Assembly (NCBI GenBank): GCA_009869945.1
Contig: WIXG01000152.1
Location: 62,001-126,000, forward strand
DNA: 64,000 nt
Source: Mesaphorura yosii
Lineage: Eukaryota; Arthropoda; Collembola; Poduromorpha; Tullbergiidae
Direction of reading: 5' to 3'
Each line of letters opens with the position of its first letter. Position 1 is the first letter of the stretch. Shown here piece by piece: positions 37,601-49,800 of this stretch. The position numbers and the translations under genes were made by a program. The notes beneath the pieces are model-generated. The model saw only the letters and a program-made list of their open reading frames with translations. It had not been told where the DNA came from and searched no databases.

Positions 37601-40526
37601 GTGTTTGTGTAGCGCGTTTTTATTTTATATGGTGGAGGCGAATCATTTTCTGGAATTAGGAAGAGTTGAACTGAAACCGAGGATCGTAAGCATGGCGCCC
37701 AAGTCGTTGGTGGATTAGTTAACACGCATGAATGGAGGAACTTTGATAAATTTATCGTCGGCTCGTATCCTGCCTGGCCCTGGCTGTGATGCCTGACTCA
37801 GGATTATGTGTTTTTTAACTGCGTCCATGCGCATATCTCAATCATGCATCTCATGTGATGCGATACGACCAAATAAAATGAACGCTTCATTTCTTTTGAA
37901 TTTATCGTGATTATTATTTATGTGGCTTTGATTCATTGCCAATAAATGACGTGTCACTCTCGCTAATAATTCTTTTTCTTACGTACTGATCTCTCATCTG
38001 AATCATAATAATAACCGCATTTTTTATGAATTGTATTATTGCTAAATTAGGGCTCTGACTGTACGAAGAGAATACGAACGGAGGTGTCACAGATTGAATT
38101 GTGTTGTGCACTCGATTCGGTTGAAGTGACCATGAGTCTCGATTCTTTTGATCTGCTTCCAATCTATGGCACAGTGTGTGTTGTGCTGCCGCAACTGTCT
38201 CGCGTATGAGTTTCGCTTTGCATTTCGGGCAACTGGGAATTGTGAGCGGCGAGGCTTGAATGACATGAGCCAATTTAAATGTTGCCATTCAAGTAATTGG
38301 AATACTCGCATGTTATGATAGGACGCTGGACGTCTTTCATAATTTATTGTTACTACTGCACATGGCTTAATGGCATGGCTATGGCTTAATCGAAATTTAA
38401 AAGGGTGTGGGTTGAACTACGTAAATCATGCATTTCAACATCTCAATTCTCAATCGTGATGAGATCTCGATTCGTATTTTGTAGGTTTTGTTCTTGTTCT
38501 TGACTGAGCTGGCCGATCCCATTGTACAGGAGGAGTGTGAGGCTGAATTGAGTTGCCAAGTGCGAAGGGCACACAATGATTTCGAATCAATTAAGAGAAG
38601 AGAGTAAGCTAATAAGCGCGACATGCTATTGAATAGGAAGAGACAAAATGCGTTAGTAAATAGTAAGAGTGCAGAGGTTCGGATCGAGTGAGAACAAAGA
38701 CGGGACGAAGAAGAGAGAAAGTAAATTTCATATGGAAGCCCATAAAATATTGTATTATTACATTACAGTCAACAACTTTTAGATTTGTCCATTGTGACTT
38801 TTTAGTCGGGAAAGTCTGTTTACAACTCTGTTCATTCATTCGACTGCTCTGGCCCGAGAAGGGTGTAAGGTATAATGGGAGCAATAATGGCTCGCCTAAT
38901 AGAATAGTAATATGGGCACACACGCTCTGGCCAGTCTTTGTTGCAAGTTGCTAGTCGTCGCGTAAACAGCGGACAAGAGAATGTTCGGTGAGGTCGCCGA
39001 GGTTCGTGTCCCATAGATTTTACGTAATGTGCCTTATTGTAAAAACATGGGCCGAAATGAGCGGGCCAACGATATGATGTGTTGTGTGCGTATTAGTACG
39101 GTCGTCGTCGAATAATGCGTGCGTTATTGTATCTGGATGCGGTGTACTTGTCGTGACAGGAATGGAAAAGTGTTTTCCATTAGTGAAATTGTACTCATAA
39201 ATTTTCCCTTGAATGCCCATCTCTTTTCCTTCTCGTCGACTGATATATTCTTACGATTTAACCCGATTTATCGCCACGCGTACTTTTGGTGTTTCCTTTA
39301 ATACAATTTCCATTCCTCATTCATTTTCTCTCGCTTTCGCTCATTCTATTCTTATTTTTATTCTCTACGCTCTCCTCCGTGCATGTTTGTTTCATTCCGA
39401 AATCTATTCTTTCCTCGTTTTACTTTTAAGTCCTTTTTTCTACTTTCTTCCTCGCTCACAGATTTTCATCCCTCCTTCCTCAGCCCGAGTCTCCTTTCTT
39501 GTTGAGTCTTTATTTATTATTTCGAATCCGACCTTAGCCGCCATACCGAAACCTCCACAAAGATAATCTAGTGTACACAGTCTCCGGGAACGCAGTTGCA
39601 GTTGGTATTAGCCTTGTGGTTGAGTAATAAAACATTTTCACCAACAATTGTCTACAGCCCGAGTATTATTTGCAAGCGTGCATGTGGAATATCTCTTCTT
39701 AAAAGCATTAGAAACCAGAGCGAGTGAAATATGTACAATAACACAATGCAATATTGTAGTTACACGGGAGCGGAGCACGCCATGCAATACTTGCACACGA
39801 ATTTGTGAGAAATTTCTCCATTTTTACTTATTCTCTCCATTTTAAGCCTTATTCTTTTCTTTTCTTCATTTTTATGATTTGAACCCATTTTCTCAGACTC
39901 ATATATTTTCTATTATTCAGGGAGAAAGGAAAAATATGTATTTCCTCTTTATCCATTGCGCTATATTTCATCTTTTGGTAAATCTTTTCTCTTCGCCGAC
40001 TTTCATAAGCCAGTCGCTTTCATTCATTACCGGAGCACACAGGTCGAGGTAACAGATACTCATTGCATGTAAATCAACAACAGAGCATACACAGTATCAT
40101 TGCCTTCGTTTCATGTCCTCAACGCTCCGGTTATCATGGTTTCCGTCATGAAGTACGAAACGAAGACTCTCAAGTGCAAATGTGCATTAGTTAATGTTTT
40201 GAACTTGTTCGTATCTCGCATCAGCATTTCATTCTAATTTCTTAGTCGTTTACATCGTATTCTGAATCTTTACTGTCTTGGTGTTGTCGTGTCTGTGCGC
40301 CGCGTTCTTGCCCAAAAGAAAGCAGTGGACAGCACAGGCAGACGTTCTAATTTTAGTATTTTTTCATTTTACCTTTGACTAATTTCTTTTAATTATGCAA
40401 TTCGTGTGCACCATTTTATCTATTTTTATCTTTCTGTGTGTTTGGGTTTCATTTCAGCTATTTTAAACATGTCAACATTCAAGTCGAGCTAGTTGTAAGA
40501 ATTATTCCTTGTACTCAGCATTTTTC

Positions 40527-40803
40527 TATAAAAGTATGGTTCTGACCACTGAATAAAACTTTTTGGCATTCATTCGTTCTCAGCAAAACAAGACTTGGTC
40601 ACTCTCTGTCCTGAAGTCGCACCAGTCCGTTTCGCGACTTCGTATTGTCTCAAGTTCTGCTGTTTTCGCTAGTCGCTTCGTCCCAGCTCGTCGTTCGCCA
40701 TTCGTGTGAGGCAAAGTGAGAGCAGCATCACAGAGCACACGTGTCGTCGGTTATTCAGCAACTACCGTGTTTCTGGCGCGGTTGGTCTCGGTGGCTTCAC
40801 CAA
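40527..40803 (+). promoter_or_regulatory. Candidate TATA promoter and untranslated first exon
   Basis: TATAAAAG at 40527-40534 is a strong TATA box. About 30-50 bp downstream begins a stretch much richer in C, G and CpG than its surroundings, ending in CCAAC|GTAAGG after 40803, a good splice donor. It has no long in-frame ATG reading, which suits an untranslated first exon. The best-placed gene is the secreted-protein gene whose first coding exon has an acceptor at 54435, which would make a 13.6-kb intron. All of this is inferred from motif and base composition. Confidence 0.3.
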
Positions 40804-43800
40804 CGTAAGGCGTTTACGGAGGTTGCAGTTCAGAAGAGCCTTACAACCTGCCAGTGCCAACTACGTCACACATCGTACGCCAGCGTCGTAGAGAACTTGT
40901 GCTTTGATGAGCATGAGCAAATTTGCTTCAGATCTACGCGAGCTTGCAACGAGCTCTGAGAACGATGATGATGTTATTAAAATATTCTATCATAGCAAAA
41001 GCGGAATCCTAATTATATTAGAATAGGTTCACATTCTGTCGTACTCTATTACACGGACACTCTTCAGTCGGAAGTCTGGGTACACGCACCCAGCGTGTGT
41101 AAGTGTCTGAACGAGTTTGAGAATAGTTGGAGCATGAGGTCTCGTTTTTCAATCGTGAATTGCTGCGTCGTATTAATTAACATGGAATTAAAGCACCAAA
41201 GGTGGAATGAGTTTCGCGATCGGTGAAAGAGTCGTTATTTGTTAACTCGGCGTTTGTGTAGCACAAACTTTGGCTGCCAGTTGTGTGGAGCGCGCGAAAT
41301 TTATAATGAGGGAAAGCTCACAAGTTGTTTTTACCTCGGCTTAACTTTGTAATTTAAACCAGCAAGCTAACATATGCGCAATGAGCGCGTATCCTGCGCT
41401 TCCATCGTGGAAATCCTTTTCACCAAATGCAATGCACCTTCGACGTCTGCTGCCACACTCCGCGTATTTGCATATGGTAATAGGGAAAAGTTAAGGTGGT
41501 GCTTTATTAATTATGGTTCAACTTGGTTTTATTTACTTTGCGCGAAAGCTGTCTAATTAATCGTATGTATTACACACGAAGGAATTAACCAGGGTTAAAC
41601 TAATCTCGTGCTGTCATGTCGGGGTTTGCTGTCATGTGGTATGGCGTGTACTGTCCCAACACCACACCGCCTGCATTTCGCATGCAAACGCATCGGAATT
41701 GTTATATTGAGTATTGTAGAGAATATTGTTATGAAATTGTTGACTGGCGATGATAAAGGCGCTGAGAGGAAGGAAATACTTTGGCGTGTCGAGATGAAGT
41801 GCGGCGATAACGAAAGCTCGTCATAATTGTGCATGGAAACGACTTGCAGGCCATTGCATTGTTTAATCATACAGTCGCACTATTACATAAGATAACGATG
41901 ATAATTTTAAAACGAGGAATTGTGAGTTGTGGAGGAAGGCATTAATAATTTTATTATCGCATTGCGGGGTTCTTCCTTCCTGAGCCCAGATACGCTTAAG
42001 CGTGAAACATTTGAAAATTAGAGTGGAATAATAAAGACGAATAAGTGTAGACAAGGCAAGGTGCTGCTGCTGAATATGTAAAACCTACAATTTAATTAGA
42101 ATTTCACTGCAAAAGCAAAAAAGTGAAAAGTAGATTCTGCTCGAGTCATCACCATCATCATTATCTTCGTAATGATTATAATCTTTCGGGAACATATGCG
42201 AGTTGATTCTTGAGCCTTTGATGCTTTCCCGGTCTTTGAGATGACGACGAGCGAAAGTGAAGGAGTTCTGTGAAGGCGAATCTCACGCAGTCTGCGTCCG
42301 CATCAGCACAAATGAGACTTGAGACTTCTTTCACGGACCAGCCAAGCCAAGCCGAGCATGGAGGTTGGTTATAAATGAGTTGGAAATTAGTGGAGGAAGA
42401 AATTAACGAGGCCGTAATTACTTTATTTGGTAGTCAGGAGGTTCTTTTCACTTAAAATAGGTTAAAGCTAAAGCGTTCTATTCATTAATTCATTCATTTA
42501 CTTTGAAATTGAGTACTTGGCCACGACCGCCGTGCCACAGCCTCTGGACGTGCAACCTCACTCTCCAGCTGGCTCATCTAATATTTAGCACACATAATCA
42601 GGTTGTGTAGAAAGCAGTAAGCGTGCAAGTGTGGATCATGCATGGAAAAGCAAAGACTCGAGAAGAAGAGAGTAATTATATTACAGATTAAAATGTGCGT
42701 GTAATTTACCAGTCTCTTATCTCCTTCTTTTTATCATGGATTCTTCCCGTCAGCATCCGCTTCCTTCCTTCCGCGCAAACAAATGATTAAAATTGCAAAC
42801 CACGCAGATGTTCTTCTCATGTTCGGAACGGAACATAAATTATTTATAGACTCTCATAACTTCATCTCGCATCTCATTTTCACTTAATGACAATATGTCA
42901 TTATTTCAAACCTCTCCAATTTGTTGAGCCACACCTTGTGAGTGTGAAAGATAGGTTCCATTTCCAGCTCAGCGTGTTTACCAAACCAAAGATATGTCAT
43001 TCATTGGCGCGCTGTTTCTTTTCTAAATTCCTGACTTCCTATTCACCACCGCTCTCGTCTGCCATCCCAAAGTGCTGCTTCCTCTCTCCTTAATTTATCG
43101 ACTCTACATGCACCGACTGCGTCTTCGAATTACAATATGGTAACAAATGTAGCGAGTCCGTGCCCTTCACTCCAACATTCATTCGTCCTGCTTCGTGCAG
43201 AGCTGCAGATGGTCACAGGCCTCGCGACGACACATTTTCGTACTCTTCGCGGTAGACCCTCAAAGTGTTACGGGATCCGGGACATACGTGTTACTGTTGC
43301 TGCGAAGTTACCAGACTAAAGTTGACAAATTTCAGTCTTTCGAGTTCTTTATCATGGCATTATGAGAGTCGCATTGCTCCACCGCCAAACTCCCAGTTTG
43401 TCACGAAGATTTTGTAAACTCCAACACTTTCCTTCTGCTGCCGTCTCATCCTTTTGTTCTGATATTTGCGAAGAAGTATCCGAAAACCAGTGTCTTAGTG
43501 ATTTTGTGGAAATCAGAGAAGAAAAGACGAAAGGCTTAAGCTTACAAATACTGAGACGGCTGAGAGCTGTGCGGTGTTTAGCCGGTCGCGTTGGTGGTGA
43601 CTTTCATTTCGTTTCATAACATTGAGTCCGGGAGCAGAGAGTAAGTTCAGAGTTTCACTTGTTGTGATCTGTGTGTCTTCGGTGTGATTAACGAGTCTTT
43701 CACACAGACTTATTTTTTGTCAGCCTTGCTCGTGTGTGTTTTCGTTCCAGGTGGAAACTTGCGACTTTCCACATTTTTTGTATATTTTTGGGTTTGAGTT

Positions 43801-46800
43801 ATGAGTTTTGACTAAAGCGGAGTCGAGTTCCTCCGCTTAATCAAGTGTCGTCGTCGCTGTCACAAACTCATGATCAAGTACGGATTGCGCAGACAAAAAA
43901 TGGTGGGTCTGAAAAAGTTTCCCTATTAAAGCAACTCGGCTGCGGATGTGGAAGCGAGTCTCCAAATTGTAATGAAGCAACCTCTGCTCTGACTCGAGGA
44001 ACCTCCAAGCTGTGGAAACCAAGCCGACTAAATATTTACGACCAACGCGGAAGGAAGGAAGTAAATTTCCAGTATAATTGATACAAGATATTTCTCTCGT
44101 AATGTCCTCAGGCATGGACGGAGCATGAGAAATGTCTGAAACTAAAAGCAAGAGGCGATGGCAAACTTCAATTCCACGAGCGTGTATGTTTTACACTCAG
44201 GCAAGGTTAAAGAGAAGCACGAATTCGGGATTACGCAGCCTCTCTTCTCACGGTGCGACGCCAGCATACAACTGCAAGCAGGAGGCTCAAAGTAGCAGGA
44301 CCAAATTGACAATCAGAAGTAGATTAGCGAGAGTTGTAGATCAGAGACTAAGTTACTGTGACTGCGAACACAGCATCACGCGAACTTACACGGTGCGACA
44401 AGAGGCGACTTGTATTTTATGTCTGATGTCACGTTGCTTTCTCTTTGCTCATAAAACCCGTCATTAGAAGTCTCCGTGAGAGTTGCAGGCAGGTCAAAGG
44501 AGTTTCTAATACGATTAGCTTCCATGCACGAACCAACCATAAATGATGTCAGAGCACAAGTGCCGGAGCAAGTTCACCCGATCACCCAGCCGTAAATCAG
44601 AATTCCAACTCAAAACTTTTTCATTCAGATCATGTCTGAAATTTTGCACTAAAATCGAACTACTTGCAAAATCCAGGCTGCAATTACCATCCAGATTAAA
44701 GGCGGCCTGCAAGTAGAAGTGCTGACCATTCACAGTTCATAGTACTTGTGATTTATTGGGCCTTGTTCCGCTGGCTTGTACTATGGGCCCGTATTTCATT
44801 GTCTGATCCGAGCTGCGTCTCCGACGAAGGAGAAAATGTGCCAACACAGCACAGCATTGATATTACTACATGGTAAATATCATAAAACGATTCCAGTTGG
44901 TGGGAAGTGTCGTTTTACGCACTCTTAAAGTGTGTGATTTTATGAAAGAAAAGGCAGAATGAATATTTCTGTAAATACTCTGAAAAGATAGTTTTTTGAC
45001 GACACAGTTTGAGCTCGTCTTTGCTGACGCGCTTTATTTTCTTTTGTCGGAGCATAAAACCAACTTACGTCTGGAAACTTTCTCCGTCCCTTGCATTTTG
45101 TATCACGTTGAAAAGCACGCTGCTCTCCGCGAGAGATGCGCGTCTAAGCTTGGGATTTCACTTGTTTGAGGCGACGAATAAAGTGCGTGCATAAGAATGA
45201 GATCATCCCTGTTTTGTGTATGGAATATTACAAGGGTTCAAGTGAAACTTTGCTCCAGTGCGTTTTTCTCCGGAGCGCGGTCTTTCATCCTCTGTCTCTC
45301 TTGCGAGAATTTTGGTTGGAAAGGAAAATAACGCGAGCACACATATGGAGAAAGTGCGAAAGAGTTCAGCCACTCTGGCAGTCTATTCTTCTTGTCGCTG
45401 TTCAAGCCGCGACACGGAAGAGAGGGTCCGCAGTAGGAAGGATAAACTGACACAATTCCACACACTCTTTGAAACTGAAGTATGAACGCACAAAGTAATT
45501 CCTCATGTATATTTTGGTAGAAACTGCGAGTTTGGCATTTGCGAAATTTGCAAGTGCTCGCAATCTTTCTCATATTTCTTCGTCTCTTTACGCCTCGCTC
45601 CTTCCCCTGTGATCTGGTTCGCGAGTGTCTTGTAATATTTGGCATTATGTATGCATGGAGTAAAATTCAAAAAGAATTTGATGGAATCAAACGAAGCAGA
45701 GAAAAAGGAAGATAGATGAGAGAAAGTTACAATTGCTAATGCACATACGAGGGCGATGCTCCACAGCGCCATAGCACCAGTTGTTGGGGCTGGCTCGATA
45801 TTTGTGTAAAGATTTTTCTCGCCTGCTGACTTCATAATTCGGTTCAGTTACAATTCCGGCTTCCACGCGCACTGTGCCAGTGTAGAAAGTAGTCTGTCAT
45901 TCTTCAGTGCTCGCTGCTTGCGAAGCTCTTCTTAAATGAGATCTCCTGAATTATGAAACGAGGAAAAGTAGGAGCTTAATGCATTAAGAGCGGCAACTCT
46001 TCCCGCATGGGTTTATAGCAGGCGGTTGTGTCGTTGCAAGTTTCTTCTTTCTCTTTATTAGAAATTTATTGGATCTCTTGCCTCTAACACAATTTGTCGG
46101 AAATTTTGAACAGATGAGAGGCGTGTAATATATTAAACATGTTGGCTGAAATATCTTCCCCGAACTTTTGCTCCATGGGCATGCAGTCGAATTCGATTTC
46201 TTACTTTGTCTTACTGATCATGTTTGAACAAGATGACACGGCCCAGTGCGGTGTGCAGAGAGGAAAACTTTTATTTTATTTTAAGTTATTTATGTCTTCA
46301 TGAAGCCGATGTCGGCCAGCCGAGAGAAGCAGAAGCATAAAACTGGGTTACACCTCTAAACCTGTTGTAAAATTATTGGAGTGAGAGTGAAGTGTTTTTC
46401 AATGGAAGAAGGAGCTCGGAATGGCTGCCTTATTTGCTCACTTGTACATTAAACCAGGAAAGTCTTAGGCCACTTTATTTTACTTGGATTCACTCAGCTT
46501 GGCTTGAAAGAAGGATAAAGAAAGTGGCGGTGGTTGACCAGAAATAAAATAAGAAATACGCGAAAAAGTTGAGAGAAGACTTGAAATCTTCTTCCTCGGT
46601 CTGCTTTCTTCACGTATTTGACTTGTATCAGGAATTCAGACATGAGAAGAAAAGAATCTCTGAAACATCACTCTCGTCTTCATCTGCTCCTTCTCTTGAT
46701 TCTTTCATTCTCTCATTTCAAATCACTGAACCGAGTTGAGTTTCTCTCTTGTTCTACTTTTATTATTAGTTGGTTTGGGCTTCCTTCTCTCCGTGCCCAT

Positions 46801-49800
46801 AGCTACGGAGTGCAGCACTCGACTAATGCGTGCCTATACATGCGGCTATCGGTGCGTATAATGCGAGGCGAAAGAATTAGACAGCGATGCCCAGAAAAGA
46901 GAAGAGTAGGAAACGAAAGAGTCTAGTTCTCTGGTTCATTTCATTTACTCGTAGTTGGAGGAAATGCGACGGTGGGGATAAATGCGGGGCATTAAGTAAT
47001 ACTGAGGAAACAAGAAGAAGGCTGATTCAGCAGTGCATGGCTCCGAAACACACAGCATAATTCTAGTGTACTCCAGCATTTAGAAGAATCTGGTCAGTAG
47101 AAGTACATTGAAAGTATAAGATCGTTGCGAGTACGAAGGCGTAGAGAAAATAGTAGAATCTCGCGGCGATCTTTTTACGCAAACCCACACTTATAATGTC
47201 AGATGAGATTAACGGAAACAAAAGATGAGGAAGGGTTAGTGAGAATACTGGCCTGAGCAAACCAAAGCTAGCAGGATGAGGGACAAAGAGTTTTCACAAG
47301 TTGGTTGAGTAATAATATGATATTACATTTCATAATAATAACCGAGTTACGAGCATCCGATTTTTTGCAACCATCTTCCTGTGCTAATATTCGTGGAAGA
47401 ATTGAATAAAGATTTCTCTCTTCGTCCGCCTTTTCATTATTGTGGGCGAGAAGTGTCCTGCCATCGGACTTTTTATGTATTCTTCCATCGCATCCCACAA
47501 ATAATTCTCCAGCTTCACGTTTTGAGCACGTAGCGAGGAAATACTGCTACATTTGTAGCGAGAAATTCTTATTATTGAATTGGTCGGAGAATTGATATTC
47601 CGGAAGTCGCGCGTTGCCTCTTCTGGCACCGTATGCTTCGGATCCGTTTTATCTCAACTGGAAGACGTCTGGAGAGACTGCGACGTCTGTCTCTTTATCG
47701 CCAGTCTTCGTTTCTTCGAGGTGGCACTATCATTAGTGGTAGTAAAACAGTTAGAGCTGATGACAAGGTGAATGAGATGACGGATTCTGTATGAATCCGC
47801 CAAGTACGATGCAAGAAGCAGACAGGGAACTAAAAACGAGGTGAATGGAAGAGGAAACTGGAAACGTGAAGCCGTGTTTGTTCTGCGCGTCGGCTGGTGC
47901 GAGAGTGGCCGGGCAACATCTGTACTTCTCATCTTCACTCAGTTAAGTAATGCGACATTATGGAATACGGCGTAATATATCCGGCCACAAAAAGAAAGAT
48001 CATTTCACAAGACAAACACACACACGAGAGCGAACAACCCCAACACGACAAGCACGACCTGATTCAAGATGACGATCACATCCACGTAGACCATGTACGA
48101 GACACTTCTCGACATACCAACGAGCGAGACAGCAAACCACACGAGACAGCGCAGCAGCACAGCACCCGTAGCATTCTGTGTGATCTTTCAAAGATACGAT
48201 ATTATTATTATTATTATGGTCAACAAACAAAACATACAATATGGAAACTCGAGAATTTCTCCATCGCCTTCGTACGTGTAGGTGTTGAATTACATTTTGT
48301 AATGCAAGTCAGCCAGGAGACGAAACCATTTTCGAACCTGCGTTTCTACTTTATCTGACTGACTGGGTGAGACGCACCAGCACTTGAAAACATTTGTTCG
48401 CTTTTCCACATTTTGATCTCTCGTGTCTCATATTTTTATGAGGGAGGCTTTTAGGAGCACGACGAAAGCTGTTGAGTTGAGAGATGTGCCGATCCGAGTC
48501 ACTGACGCCAATTTTAGTATGACTGCCTGCTACGAGTGTATTAAATGAGAATTCATTTTAATGACTGGAAGTCGACTTTTTAAGTCGCACGCTTAAAAGT
48601 TACTCGCATTCTATTTGCCAGGATTTTTTATACTAACTTTACAAAAACTGATTTCATGTTTCATTTCTCGGGGTTGGGTTTATTATTAGCTGCTCATCTT
48701 TCGACTCGCTGACTTTTATTTCAGCGGCAACATCCTCAACATGTCATATAAAATTTATACTTGTTTTCGAGAGAGAATTCTGCTACAAAGCACACGAACA
48801 GAACTCGAAGTCAACGTGCGCGGAAATTGAATGGCGAATATTTATGTTGCTCGGGGTTTGCATTACCTAAGTGTAACTTGTCTTGATTAGGCGGTCTCCG
48901 AAGCATTGAGGTTTATTTCTTTTTAACTTCTCCGCTCCTTCATCGGTTTCATTTGCCGCTGCATTGCAAAATCACTGACTGAATCTTCCATGGGCATGAA
49001 ATGTTTCCTTTTGTGTTTCTCATCCCATTTAAGACGCAACCACCGCCACACCGCACCGTAACCACTCCGCTCCTTGCCGCTTAACCCTGCTTTGCCTGGC
49101 ACAGCGCAGCACACTGTGCATATTTGAAGATCTTTCGTCATGGTTGAGAGAAGAAGTAATAAAAAAAGGAATGAATAAGAAAGAGTTGAGTTCAGGCAGG
49201 GAGAGCACGGCAAAGCGAAAGGGGACTTAATATTTTCAACAAAAAATTTGATTAGACTTAAGAGGATTTGAGATTTGAAGCGCAGAGAAAGAATGGAATT
49301 AAGAGAAATTTGTAAAGAGTTGGTTGGGTGGAATGATATAATAATGTCTTGCTGCATTAACGAGTGGAGGATGAGGACCTCAGCCTCTTTAGAATTCACT
49401 CCGCTATAAACTCGGGGAGTTTGAATTATACATATACAATAAAGTGCTCATATGCTCATATAAGGCACTTCACTTCTCCTCGGTGCTGATCATGTCTTGG
49501 ACTTGTGCTTCTTGGTCCCGCATGAAATGCAAGTGCTCACCAGAGTCTGCTTATGCATGCATCTTTCTGGATATGTGCATCGAGTGCAACTCCACAACAG
49601 AAAATTCTTTTATCTCGAACTGGTTCCTCTGCCGCTTTAGATTAAACCTCGAATCTCTTTGATGACTCGTCTTCCTGTAATGCGTTGTGCGTTTCGAGGT
49701 GGTTGTGATTTGACTGTCCTAACTACCAGTCCTTGTAACCCACCAAGCTTGCCGTGATTCGGCATTGCAACTGAGGAATTGAGTCTCAATGTTGACTCTT

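Larger units (their letters stand above)
21517..40526. other. Long gene-poor region, part 1
   Basis: About 19 kb in which I found no frame with recognisable protein character and consistent splice sites. Frames are short, overlap on both strands and are usually low in complexity. Simple repeats occur: TCCG/TCCA units at 26743-26762, GATA units at 31631-31649, CAT-rich tracts near 31400-31440 and CTG units at 36405-36418. It may be intron or regulatory DNA of the genes starting at 20.2 kb or 54.4 kb. No tRNA or rRNA was recognised. Confidence 0.5.

Noticed and set aside
37914-38288. 124-codon minus-strand frame with a CPKCKAKL zinc-ribbon-like stretch
   Set aside because: Only one Cys-x-x-Cys pair, no second pair at suitable spacing, and a low-information remainder.
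48923-49399. 158-codon minus-strand frame
   Set aside because: Composition is dominated by simple Leu/Ser/Phe tracts from pyrimidine-rich DNA, with no recognisable domain and no splice context.
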